This document shows, one piece after another, positions 46,625-58,600 of a stretch of 64,000 nucleotides of DNA. Below the pieces are notes generated by a model, which ran no database searches, was not told the DNA's origin, and saw only the letters and a list, made by a program, of their open reading frames with translations. The stretch's first letter is position 1; each line of letters starts with the position of its first letter. The DNA comes from Pycnopodia helianthoides (taxonomy: Eukaryota; Echinodermata; Asteroidea; Forcipulatida; Asteriidae): the NCBI GenBank assembly GCA_032158295.1, contig CM063262.1:7039394-7103393 (forward strand), given 5' to 3'. Position numbers and translations under genes: made by a program.

Positions 46625-47930
46625 TTCTTGCATGAATCGTTTCGCAGATTTCTGAAGGTTGGTGTCTGTTTGCGAATGGTGCGGCCCGAGATGCGGTTGA
46701 TGCCCGCTGTCACTTCTCGTGAAAGGATTCGACGTTCGTGTGAAAATACCTTTTTAAAGAAAATCAGTTTTCTCAGCAAGTAGACGCTGTATTCAGCTAA
46801 AACTTGTACAGGTGATTTTCATTATAATTTTGTCTCTAATAAGCATTACGTTGACAAAAACAAACAATGACTCTACCTTTGAACTAAGATAGCTCACGTC
46901 AAGTAAAACACAACAATGGTTTTAGTTCTATTTTGCAGTTTATTTTTATTTAAACTATTCTTGTTAAAGCTGTGTATATTTGCCTATTTGTAATAAATCA
47001 TTCGACTAGTTGTTTCCTAAATTTTTGGAAAGTTAACTTTGCATCGTGTAGTAGTTAATGAAGCTTGTCATCATAAAACTGTGGCATTGAATTGCACAAG
47101 CATTCTGTTCAGCGGTAAATGTATAATTGTTTCTTCTTTTTTCATTTTATTTCTTCCCTTTTTAAAATTTATTTTCTTGCATTCAGATTGTTATGCAAAG
47201 GTTTGGTGAAGTCACATGATTATAGATTAATAGTCACCCTCTGCACAATGATTAAAACCTTGCAACGAGGCACCTGTTTTGTCCCAACGGTATTACGTTA
47301 TCATGTCACAGAGGTGTGGCTGGCCCATTTGATAGGTTAAGAGGTTTTATGTCTGCTAAACCAGTCTGCTGTCGGCACAAGATCACAAGACCTTCATTCA
47401 CAAAAGGCCATTGAACCTAGAGCGGTCAGACACAACATGCCTTACCACTAAGCTGTGGTAGTGATTAGTGGCGCACGTGCCGCAGAATAGGAGTTTGTGC
47501 ATGAGCTATGGGGCAAAAGCAATTCCCACCACCACTCCTGACCAAATAGACGACCCCTGTTGATTGACACCTCTCCTAAAACGTGTGTGTTGGTACACTG
47601 CAGGATATAAAGGAGTATCACGGGGTTGGGATCTACCATTTTGAAATGGTTATGTTTTTCTTGATATGTGCCAGTGCACTGTGGTTGGGTGCCTCGCTGC
47701 AAGGTTATAATTAACAGTGTCCAGTTTACAGAAATAAGTTGAATTGAATTATCAAGTAATAATTAAAAAATAGTAATTACGCGTTAAAAGTATATGTTTG
47801 CTATTACATGTTTTTGACCGAATCTGACCAGCCAGTGATTTTTGGAATGATACTTAAAACTTTTTTTCTAATAATAATCAATTGTTTCATGCCTTCAAAA
47901 TCTCAAATAAAGGATTGAAAGATCCTGTTA
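46625..47930. other. Spacer upstream of copy C exon 10, homologous to 26880-28440
   Basis: Aligned words include CTTCTCGTGAAAGGATTCGA and CTTGTCATCATAAAACTGTG. A segment at 47255-47710 not found in the A/B spacer includes a 73-codon frame without recognisable motif. No gene is supported. Confidence 0.45.
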
Positions 47931-47982
47931 ATGGAAAAACCTCTTCTCCTAGCTGTTGGTTTGTCTTTCCTGTCCTTGCTTT

Positions 47983-48010
47983 CTAAGCATCATCGTAGCA
48001 AGTCTTCGTA
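47983..48010 (-). CDS. Protease copy C, exon 10 (last coding exon)
   Basis: Acceptor GTACAG precedes the exon. With the phase-2 donor of exon 9 it encodes S-T-K-T-C-Y-D-D-A and a TAG stop, one residue different from copy B (K to T). It lies 4.6 kb from exon 9 because of the insertion at 48163-52469. Confidence 0.85.
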
Positions 48011-48162
48011 CTGTACATAAAATGACAAACAGATAGGGCTATTTAATGCATGCCATTGTTGTTTTACAGAGTCAATATAACGTGGCATCAAATATGTTTT
48101 CCTATTAGCTATGTCTAAACTACATACAGAAATACTGAGCAAATAAAAGTCCATGGCCTTAA

Positions 48163-51100
48163 TGCCCTGTCACATCTTGACGTTTTAGCCAGCGTATGAC
48201 GACGTATGAACAAATCTCTAAAACGCTGGCATACGCTAAACTATCGATTTTTTTCCAATTTTGAGCGTAGTCATAGCGTATTCATAACGAGTTGGACGTA
48301 TACATACCGTAGAAGTAACTTATAAAGAACGTGTTTATAACGTTAAGATAACTTTTACCAACGAATACCAACGAATGCTCAGCGTGTTCCTGGCGTTCAC
48401 AACTTATACCCAACGATAGTCTTACTCATGAAAAGGCTGCCACTCGAAAATTCAAATCATAATTGCTAGTAGGTAGTCTCGTCTCAGCTTTGCCGGATCC
48501 TCCATCTCTCGGATGACATGGACATCTGCTCACCATGGATTCTTGATGAGGAGTACTGACGGGTTCCTCCTGCGAACCCCATTTTTACTTACAAATTCCC
48601 CTAAACGCTACCAATACACCGTTAAACGGTGGCTATTAGTTAGAAACACGTTTAGTAAGTTCTGTGGTCGTCCGGAACCCGTAAAAACGTATACATACGT
48701 TAATATGCGTTGGAGATAAGTTCGACATAAGTTCAAAGCACGTTACTCATAGGTTAGAAATGAGTTTTGGGTACGTTAGACATTATCTCGACGTATGTCG
48801 ACTTATGAGTAACTTGCAAGTAACGTGTGTAAACGTGTGTCAACGATCGTATAACATGCCTACAACTTATGCGGGACGTATGAGCCACACGCTGACATAC
48901 GCCGACAATTTTGTGCATGCACAAACATTTTCGACGACCTCGCCGCACTACGACGTAAACCAGCGTGCTTCAGCGTGCTCTTAACTTATTCAAAACTTAC
49001 ACAAAACTTATTGTGATCTCTATATGGTCACACTGTGCGGAGACTGTGATCTTTATAATTGTGGTTAAACTGTGGGGACACTGTGATCTCTATATGGACT
49101 TACTGTGCGGAAACTGTGATCTCTAGATGGACTTACTGTGCGGAAACTGTGATCTTTATATGATCACACTGAGCGGACACTGTGATCTCTAGATGGTCAC
49201 ACTGTGATTGGTCACACTGTGCAGACACTGTGATCTCTATATATCACTCTGTGCGAACACTGTGATCTCTAGATGGTCACACTGTGATTGGTCACACTGT
49301 GCAGACACTGTGATCTCTATATATCACTCTGTGCGAACACTGTGATCTCTAGATGGTCACACTGTGATTGGTCACACTGTGCAGACACTGTGATCTCTAT
49401 ATATCACTCTGTGCGAACACTGTGATCTCTAGATGGTCACACTGTGATTGGTCACACTGTACAGACACTGTGATCTCTATATATCACTCTGTGCGAACAC
49501 TGTGATCTCTAGATGGTCACACTGTGATTGGTCACACTGTGCAGACACTGTGATCTCTATATATCACTCTGTGCGAACACTGAGATCTCTAGATGGTCAC
49601 ACTGTGATTGGTCACACTGTGCAGACACTGTGATCTTTGTATGATCACACTGTGCGGACACTGTGATCTCTGTATGACCACACTGAGCGGACACTGTGAT
49701 CTCTATATGATCACACTGTGCGGACACTGTGATCTCTATACGATCACACTGTGCGGACACTGTGATCTCTATATGGTCACACTGTGATATATATATGGTC
49801 ACACTGTGCAGACACTGTGAACTCTATATATCACTCTGTGCGAACACTATGATCTCTATATGATCATACTGTGCGGACACTGTGATCTCCGTATTATCAC
49901 ACTGTGTGCGCTTTGTGATCTCTATATGGTCACACTGTGATATCTATACGATCAAACTGTGCGGACACTGTGATCTCTATACGATCACACTGTGCGGACA
50001 CTGTGATCTCTATACGATCACACTGTGCGGACACTGTGATCTCTATATGGTCACACTGTGGTATCTATATGGTCACACTGTGTGGACACTGTGATCTGTA
50101 TACGATCACACTGTGCGGACACTGTGATCTCTATACGATCACACTGTGCGGACACTGTGATCTCTGTACGATCACACTGTGCGGACACTGTGATCTCTAT
50201 ATGGTCACACTGTGATATCTATATGGTCACACTGTGTGGACACTGTGATCTGTATACGATCACACTGTGCGGACACTGTGATCTCTATACGATCACACTG
50301 TGCGGACACTGTGATCTCTGTACGATCACACTGTGCGGACACCATGATCTTTATATGGTCACACTGTGATATCTATATGGTCACACTGTGTGGACACTGT
50401 GATTTCTATATGATCACAATGTGTGGACACTGTGATCTCTATATGATCACCCTGTGCGGAGTGCGGACACTGAGATCTTTATATGGTCACACTGTGCGGA
50501 CACTGTGATCAAGATATAGGGACACACTGTGTGGACACTGTGATCTCTATATGATCACACTGTGATATCTATATGATCACACTGTGTGGACACTGTGATC
50601 GCTATATGGACACACTGTGATCGCTATATGGACACACTGTGATATCTATACGATCACACTGTGTGGACACTGTGATCTCTATACGATCACACTGTGCGGA
50701 CACTGTGATCTCTGTATGATCACACTGTGCGGACACTGTGATATCTATATGGTCACACTGTGCGGACACTGTGATCTGTATACGATCACACTGTGCGGAC
50801 ACTGTGATCTCTATACGATCACACTGTGCGGACACTGTGATCTCTGTACGATCACACTGTGCGGACACTATGATCTCTATATGGTCACACTGTGATATCT
50901 ATATGGTCACACTGTGTGGACACTGTGATTTCTATATGATCACAATGTGTGGACACTGTGATCTCTATATGATCACCCTGTGCGGAGTGCGACACTGAGA
51001 TCTTTATATGGTCACACTGTGCGGACACTGTGATCTAAGATACAGGGACACACTGTGTGGACACTGTGATCTCTATATGATCACATGTGATATCTATATG

Positions 51101-52469
51101 ATCACACTGTGTGGACACTGTGATCGCTATATGGACACACTGTGATTTCTACATGATCACAATGTGTGGACACTGTGATCTCTATATGATCACCCTGTGC
51201 GGAGTGCGGACACTGAGATCTTTATATGGTCACACTGTGCGGACACTGTGATCAAGATATAGGGACACACTGTGTGGACACTGTGATCTCTATATGATCA
51301 CACTGTGATATCTATATGATCACACTGTGTGGACACTGTGATCGCTATATGGACACACTGTGATATCTATACGATCACACTGTGTGGACACTGTGATCTC
51401 TATACGATCACACTGTGCGGACACTGTGATCTCTGTATGATCACACTGTGCGGACACTGTGATCTCTATACGATCACACTGTGCGGACACTGTGATCTCT
51501 ATACGATCACACTGTGCGGACACTGTGATCTCTATATGATCACACTGTGCGGACACTGTGATCTCTATATGATCACCCTGTGCGGAGTGCGGACACTGAG
51601 ATCTTTATATGGTCACACTGTGCGGACACTGTGATCAAGATATAGGGACACACTGTGTGGACACTGTGATCTCTATATGATCACACTGTGATATCTATAT
51701 GATCACACTGTGTGGACACTGTGATCGCTATATGGACACACTGTGATATCTATACGATCACACTGTGTGGACACTGTGATCTATATACGATCACACTGTG
51801 CGGACACTGTGATCTCTGTATGATCACACTGTGCGGACACTGTGATCTCTATGCGATCACACTGTGCGGACACTGTGATCTCTATACGATCACACTGTGC
51901 GGACACTGTGATCTCTATACGATCACACTGTGCGGACACTGTGATCTCTGTATGATCACACTGTGCGGACACTGTGATCTCTATATGATCATACTGTGCG
52001 GACACTGTGATCTCTATATGATCACACTGTGCGGACACTGTGATCTCTATATGATCACACTGTGTGGACACTGTGATCTCTATATGGTCAAACTGTGCGG
52101 ACACTGTGATCTCTATATGATCACCCTGTGCGGAGTGCGGACACTGAGATCTTTATATGGTCACACTGTGCGGACACTGTGATCAAGATATAGGGACACA
52201 CTGTGTGGACACTGTGATCTCTATATGATCACACTGTGATATCTATATGATCACACTGTGTGGACACTGTGATCGCTATATGGACACACTGTGATATCTA
52301 TACGATCACAATGTGTGGACACTGTGATCTATATATGATCACACTGTGCGGACACTGTGATCTTTATATGGTCACACTGTGCGGGACGTAAGGGCGTACG
52401 CCAGCGTTTTCGCCAAATTGTTCATACGTTGGCATACGCTGGCTAAAACGTCAAGGTGTGTTAACGAAG
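48163..52469. mobile_element. TIR element packed with a palindromic minisatellite (intron 9 of copy C)
   Basis: The ends are inverted over about 70 bp: left CTTGACGTTTTAGCCAGCGT (from 48176), right AACGCTGGC...GGCTAAAACGTCAAG (to about 52455). Within each end GCCAGCG and CGCTGGC are themselves inverted, so each terminus can fold. The empty site is preserved in copies A and B (CCATGACCTAACGTTGAATG); here it is split with TAA on both sides (48160-48162, 52470-52472), a probable 3-bp target duplication. 48240-49010 is noncoding, rich in ACGTATG-like words. No transposase is found, so it is non-autonomous. The superfamily is unclear; a TAA duplication is compatible with PIF/Harbinger. Confidence 0.8.
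49011..52383. repeat. 33-bp minisatellite with hairpin-forming unit
   Basis: The unit joins GATCACACTGTGCGGACACT and GTGATCTCTATAC (33 bp), about 100 unit-equivalents with variants (GCGG/GTGG, TATAC/TATATG, GTGATATC). The first 26 bp form a near-perfect inverted repeat around GTGCGGAC. A variant block at 49201-49680 repeats with an 80-bp period (six copies). Longer higher-order blocks starting GATCAAGATATAGGGACACA recur at about 50508, 51249, 51633 and 52182. Confidence 0.95.
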
Positions 52470-52616
52470 TAACATTGAATGGTCGCTATTATTTTTTTCA
52501 AAATTTGGACGGCAAAATAAAAAGGCCATAAAGGCAAATTTTAAAGGTAACCTAACTAGGTAGGAAGATAGCTGTGCGGTAATAATAGTGTAGTCATGTC
52601 ACATTAATTGCCTTAC

Positions 52617-55600
52617 CTAACAAAAGCACAAAAGTAGTCTCTGCTGCATGAAGACCAATCCCGGTACACCTTGTTTTTACTGGCATTTGGATGCATTATG
52701 TATTTGTCGGGACCGCATACGACTGGTTCGTCGTGCTTCATCGAAAGGCTGTGTAAATGATTATGTAAATAATATAATAGCAATCAGAAATACAATCCCA
52801 CTCTAGAAACTCTCGGGTTAGAGTCGAACTGGAAACCCAGGTCCCGTGGAGCCTGACCTATTTTGGGATCAGTATGACCCTGAATCTGTGTCGAAATGGG
52901 TCAAACTGACGCAGAATCCGAGTTCAATCCCATTCTTTAACAAGTTTCCCAGTCAGCCTGACCCAGAAAAATGTCGAGCCCGGGTCAATTCTAGGCTTGA
53001 TTTGTGACAAATAATTAAATGAACGATAATTGCCTGTTACATGGCGAATTGAGACTATAGTTTAAGAAAACTTTCACCATATTTGCTCACTATTTTGCAG
53101 TGTTTGTTTCATTTCATGTATAATAAAATCACGGTCGGGTGAAAAAACAAGTGGGCTGGTCTAAGTGCAGAAAGCAGCAAAACGTTCGTTTTGATCCAGA
53201 TAATGTAACTCGTGCGATATTGGAGACTACATTAACAAAACAAAACGTCGCCAATCAAGGCTAGGCCAATTTTGACACGGGAGATTTTAAAGGGATATAA
53301 TGCAAAGTGTAGTTGAATCCTGACGCATTTTGTTTTGACGCGAAAAAAAAACCCAGCTCTGTTTAGTGCAAATTATTTTTCCAATTTTTAACCTGAATTA
53401 TGGATGCTTATTTATTACCGCAGGCAGTAATGTGTTTTGGATCCGATTTTGGCTCCTTCAGCCAACCTAAAGAGCGGCCACAAGTTGACAAATAGTTGAC
53501 TGTTTTGTGGCTAAATAAACGAAGGATTTTGTCTCCAACATTTACTTGGTGGGTCATTTTAAATTGTGGCATATTTTAATGAGGGCACGACTTCTGCATG
53601 CTCCGTGATCTGTTTCAAATACCGACAATTTAAATTTTTGGGGGCTTAATAAAATAGTGAAGAGTCTCGGCTCCAACATCTGCTCTGTAAACAATTTGAA
53701 ATTCCCCAGATATTTTTGGAAGTTGAGTCCCTTTGACTAGAAAGTACTATGATTATATTATCAAACTAAAAAAGGTATAACACAAGTCATGGTAGGTAAT
53801 CTCCCGCATCTCGTTTTCAATATCATGCTAATATTTACAGGTGACGTACTTATGACCAATCTCGTGTAACATGGTGCCTGCCATCGCTGAAACAGTCCGA
53901 TGTACTGTGACAGAAGCCGATCCTTTCTTACCGCATGATCCAACGGTACCAACTCCAGTTTTACCTTGTACCGGATATCTATTAAAAAACACAAAACAAA
54001 CTAGACATTAGATGTTTGTGAACAAACACGAAGCTGTTCCGTTTTTTAAACTTTGATAAATGCTCCAAACCTTTAAAGTGAGTATGACTTTAAGATAGAA
54101 GACCCTTGATCTTTATTAGGAACTTTATTTTGACTTTGAGTGGGCCTAAAATTCTAAACCTGATCTTCGTTCTGATAATGACTCTAAAACTGATTATATA
54201 TTTGAACTTCCTGTTTGGACTGGAAGGACAGGTCAATGTGGGGTCATGCTTTGCAACAAAATGTCAAACGTGTATTACGCTTTTAGAAAGCACAAAGATT
54301 ACCACTTAATGACATGTGGTTAAGGAGATATCATTTTTAATATTTAAACTTCCTGTTTGGACCGGAAAAAAGGTCAAAGTGGGGTTAGGCTTTGGAATAA
54401 AATAACAAATGTGTATTAAGCTACAAGACAGCACAAACATTACGACTTTATGACATGTGATTCAGGAGATATGATTTTTTTAAGTAATAAGTTTGAATTA
54501 CTGTAACTTGGCACCCGATGACGTCATGATGAAAAAATGTGTTTTCGTACTAATAAATTGTATAAGGTACAAGATGGTATGTAACTTATCCCAATCAAAT
54601 GCCTTTAAAAAAATCTACCTTAACTTACCTGGGAATTACATCGTGCACAAATCCAATGGGGGTCTGTACTAACTAATTGGTTCACCTTTAGATAGGAATA
54701 AAGTGCGGCGCAATCTCAGACACACTGCCGTGATTTCGCAACCCCGTGTTTTATCCATGGGGTTAGATTTACCAATCTAATCGTTAACGCTAGAGGGCGT
54801 TCCATAAAACATTTGATTCGGCATGTTCGTTTATTTTGCAGGGTGATTGCGCAAAGTCAAATGATGCAATGAAGACACAATGTTTTTGATCACAAGGGCG
54901 GCTGTGTAAACAGATTTTTTTATTGAAATTTTGCTTATAAAGGGACTGTTATACACAGATCACCAATTGTTGAAAAATGAAGACACACTATGTTTTTGAT
55001 CACATGCGCAGTTCTGTAAACTACGAAGCTTTTAAAGGGAGATGCGTGAAAACAAAAATTACGTGCGAACGAAAAAAATTAACGTGCGAACGAAAACAAA
55101 TTTGCGTGCGAACGAAAACAATTTACATGGGACAGATGGTTAATCGAGTAACCGGCAGTTTCAGAATGGTTACACGCTTACAAAAATAATCTTAAAAGAA
55201 CAGGCTTGATGTAAATAAAGCTTGGTAAATGCTGTTGTATTAAAATCTTGATTGTAACAAATGTGGTGCCCTTTCATACCGATTGAGTATGTTATTCTTG
55301 TTAGGCTAAAAACGTAAACTCATATGGGATATTAGTTGATTGTTATTTTTGGCCCTTCAACCCAAATATAACAATGACCCTATAGTAATTTCCCCTTCAC
55401 CTTTCCCCAATCAGGCATTCCCACCAAATTTTGGTTTGTGCCACATAGTGATTTCCCGAAGAAATGCGTTTGCATATTAAAGGAACCCCCAAAAATTAGG
55501 TTTTCCGACGAACGGGTTTCCCAGTGCAAAGAAGTCGCACCCGCTGATCGTCCCAAAACCCAGGCGGTTGTTGTCCTGAGCGGTTTTCCTCTCGACACTG

Positions 55601-58600
55601 AGATCAAGAAAAATATTCTTTTCGATTCTTGTGAACGTTCACTTGTGTCAGTCGTTGAAGAAATTACTCTGTATACTCGCATCAAGAAACGCAACATCAC
55701 GGGTCATAAATTTCGCATAGGACTTGATCGAGTTGCAAAAAAAAGTAAGCAAGAGTACCGTTAAATTCGTATAGCGCCCTCAATTTTGTTATTTTTTTTC
55801 GAAAATCGACTCCTTTTCGTATATAAACACATAACAAATTCTAGGCAGAGTTTCCATGGCGTTACATTCGACTGAGATTTTTTTTTCTACTGACAATGTT
55901 TTAATAAGTTTTGATGCCTTTAAACTGACCGTCAATAAAATCTTTCTCGTTTAAAAAAAGATTACTTTGAGCTTAATTGAAAAGTAATGTTTCTGGAAGT
56001 CGGATTTGTTTTCACTTTATCCAATGTTTTTTATACACAGATACAAAACGCGCCAAAAATGACGTCATAGTGACGTCGTCCGTAATTTTAGACCGGAAGG
56101 CACATCTACAGTATACCAGAAGTATAAAACTGAAACAAGTTTGACGATCGGGGGTATACTTTTTGAGATATGGTTCGAACAAGGTTTGCTAATTAAATAT
56201 TCACCTCGCTGTAAAAAGGCTAATTAATTAAGTGTTCGTTTACGAGAAGACCATGCAAAATCTTTAAAAATCGACAAGGTGGGGGGTCAGCGATTTTTAC
56301 TCAAATCTTGGCTATTTGATCCCCACCAGGGACCATAACACCTGGTGAAGCAGCTCGCTCAAAAATCGCACAATGGCCGAGTACGGGGCGCCAACTGTTT
56401 TTAGCGCAAAATGGACATTTCCGGGAGTTCATTTGTAGTGTTTTTGGTGTATAATTATAGCCCCGTTAATTCCCTTAAACTGTATCAATTTCTGTCAAAT
56501 TATACATCAAAAGAAAGAGCTCATCGTCCTCTACACGATCAAATAAAAAAGAATTGTGTGAAAATCTTCACTGCAGATATATAGGCTTTAGGAAAACACT
56601 ACTAAGGAAATAAGCCATCTACGCAGTTAACCATAACTTAATTAGTGCAGGGCTGGGAGTCAAGAAACTTGGTGGAAATATAGTTAAGATATCCAACTAC
56701 AAAAATAAAAAATGAAAACATTGTCAGCTCTTCTTGATTTTAATTGCCAAGGATCAACAAAGATGGAAAAAGTTCATAGGTATGTATCAAACCTACATGC
56801 AGTTCTGAGTAAAATATCTTGCCCTTAATTCACGTCTGGAATAGATTGTTATTATAACATTTAAAAAATATGTCAACAAAGATGAAACAAAAGTTTTTGC
56901 AAGTTTTGTGTATTGAGGTGGATGGGAGAGTTTTCTGGCAATAATACCGACTGTGATAATGGAAGTGGAACGTCCAGTAATACCGCCCACCCAGTTAGCG
57001 AGAAGTACCGCAACAGGGCGCCACACATCGCATCGCACCCCTCAAAATGTCAGCCATGGATACGGCGGCTGTATCGCTGCAGTGTGATTTTTGTTATTTT
57101 GAGCATTGCAAAGCCATTGAGTGTGGTGTATATCCCTCTTATCCGCGCGAGAGCAATACCCTGCACCTTCATCAATGCATAAAAACCATACGGAGCCATT
57201 TGCAGAAGTGGAAAGTTGCTGCATATGATGTGAATGTTGAGTGGAAGTTGATCCTCCTGCGATGTAGGTTATTCGACGTTGATGCTTACACTAGTTAAAA
57301 GACGATATGCCCGGCGCATCGGTACAAGTTAGGGTTGAGTTGGACATCAACAAGGAAATGCTGTCATCCACTCCATGAAGGGAAAGGCAAACCATTTCGT
57401 GGTGTGAATAAAACAACTAGTCGTGAGGTGTTTGATCGATGGGGGTACCCTGATACCAGTCGGAACAGGTAAGAATGAATGTATACAAATAAATCTTCCT
57501 TTCTGGGTAATTTATGTACATGAACATTGATTACATCCCTTAAAATGCAATCGACTTGGTATCATTTATATTTAATATTGTCTGGGTGAAAGGGTTATTA
57601 TTAATACTGCTGGTTGCAGTTGAGACAGCCCTGGATCACAGTTAATTCTCGCTGTTACTTGACTTTCAGGTATCTGTAGAGGTTGTTTATCTAAGCACCA
57701 TAGCAGTAGCAGTTACACAACAGACAGCGGAACAACTACCTCCTGGTGGTATGCCCTCTAATAAGGTGTGTGCTCCCTTCCCTTTAAAAAAGCAGTACAT
57801 ATATTTATGCTCTCTTGGTTTATCAACGTTTGTTAAAAAAAATAATAACCTCATAAATTGTTGTTGTATAAGCAGGAAGAGCAGCAGCGTACAGTCAGTG
57901 ATTTCTCATTGCCGGCTGGTGGACTCCTACATTTCAAGGTATGACTTCTCTGAAGTACAGGCTGGTAAATACATATGTGATCGTAAGATAGCACCAATGA
58001 AGGCACATATCGAGTGGTACGTCAATGAAGGCAACAACGTACACAAGATTGCACGTCAGTTGGCTGAAAAGATTGGCGAGATGCAAGCTGACACTTCTTA
58101 TTCCAGTAAAGGTGTTGAGACTGTCAATTCGGGAGCAGCTTCGGCAACCATGTCCCAGGCAATCCATTCTGGCTGGGCTCGCAAGTTTTCCAAGGCAATG
58201 AAGAGGTTTTCGCAGCAAGTGAAGGATTTTTTGCTTGCCCAGTTCATGATTGGCGCCAATACAGGAAAGAAGGAAAACCCAGAAACTGTGTCCCGTCGAT
58301 TGAAAAGTCAGTTTCACAGAGATGACTGGTTTACTACCAAACAGATAGCCAGCTATTTTTCACGTCTTGCTCTCTTACACAAATCTGGGACACTGCCATC
58401 AAAGAGCTGGACTGATTGTGAACAATAATGCTGTAGAGTTGGTTGAAAGACAGGTTCTCGTGTATGCTGTACAGAACCAGTGTGAGCTTTGAGGCATTTA
58501 AATGCATGATGCCATCAGACGCTTATCAAGTGCCCGTTTTTGATTAAACAGTCAGTACTCTGCCATTTTCAATTTTTGTTAATCTCAAAATTTTGAATTT

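Noticed and set aside
49448..52182. Long open frames on both strands with 11-residue repeats (ITLCGHCDLYT and relatives)
   Set aside because: They are a by-product of a 33-bp (3 x 11) stop-poor tandem repeat. Frames are open on both strands, and no start, splice or compositional support exists.
49011..52383. CRISPR array
   Set aside because: Direct repeats are contiguous without unique spacers, and the sequence is eukaryotic.
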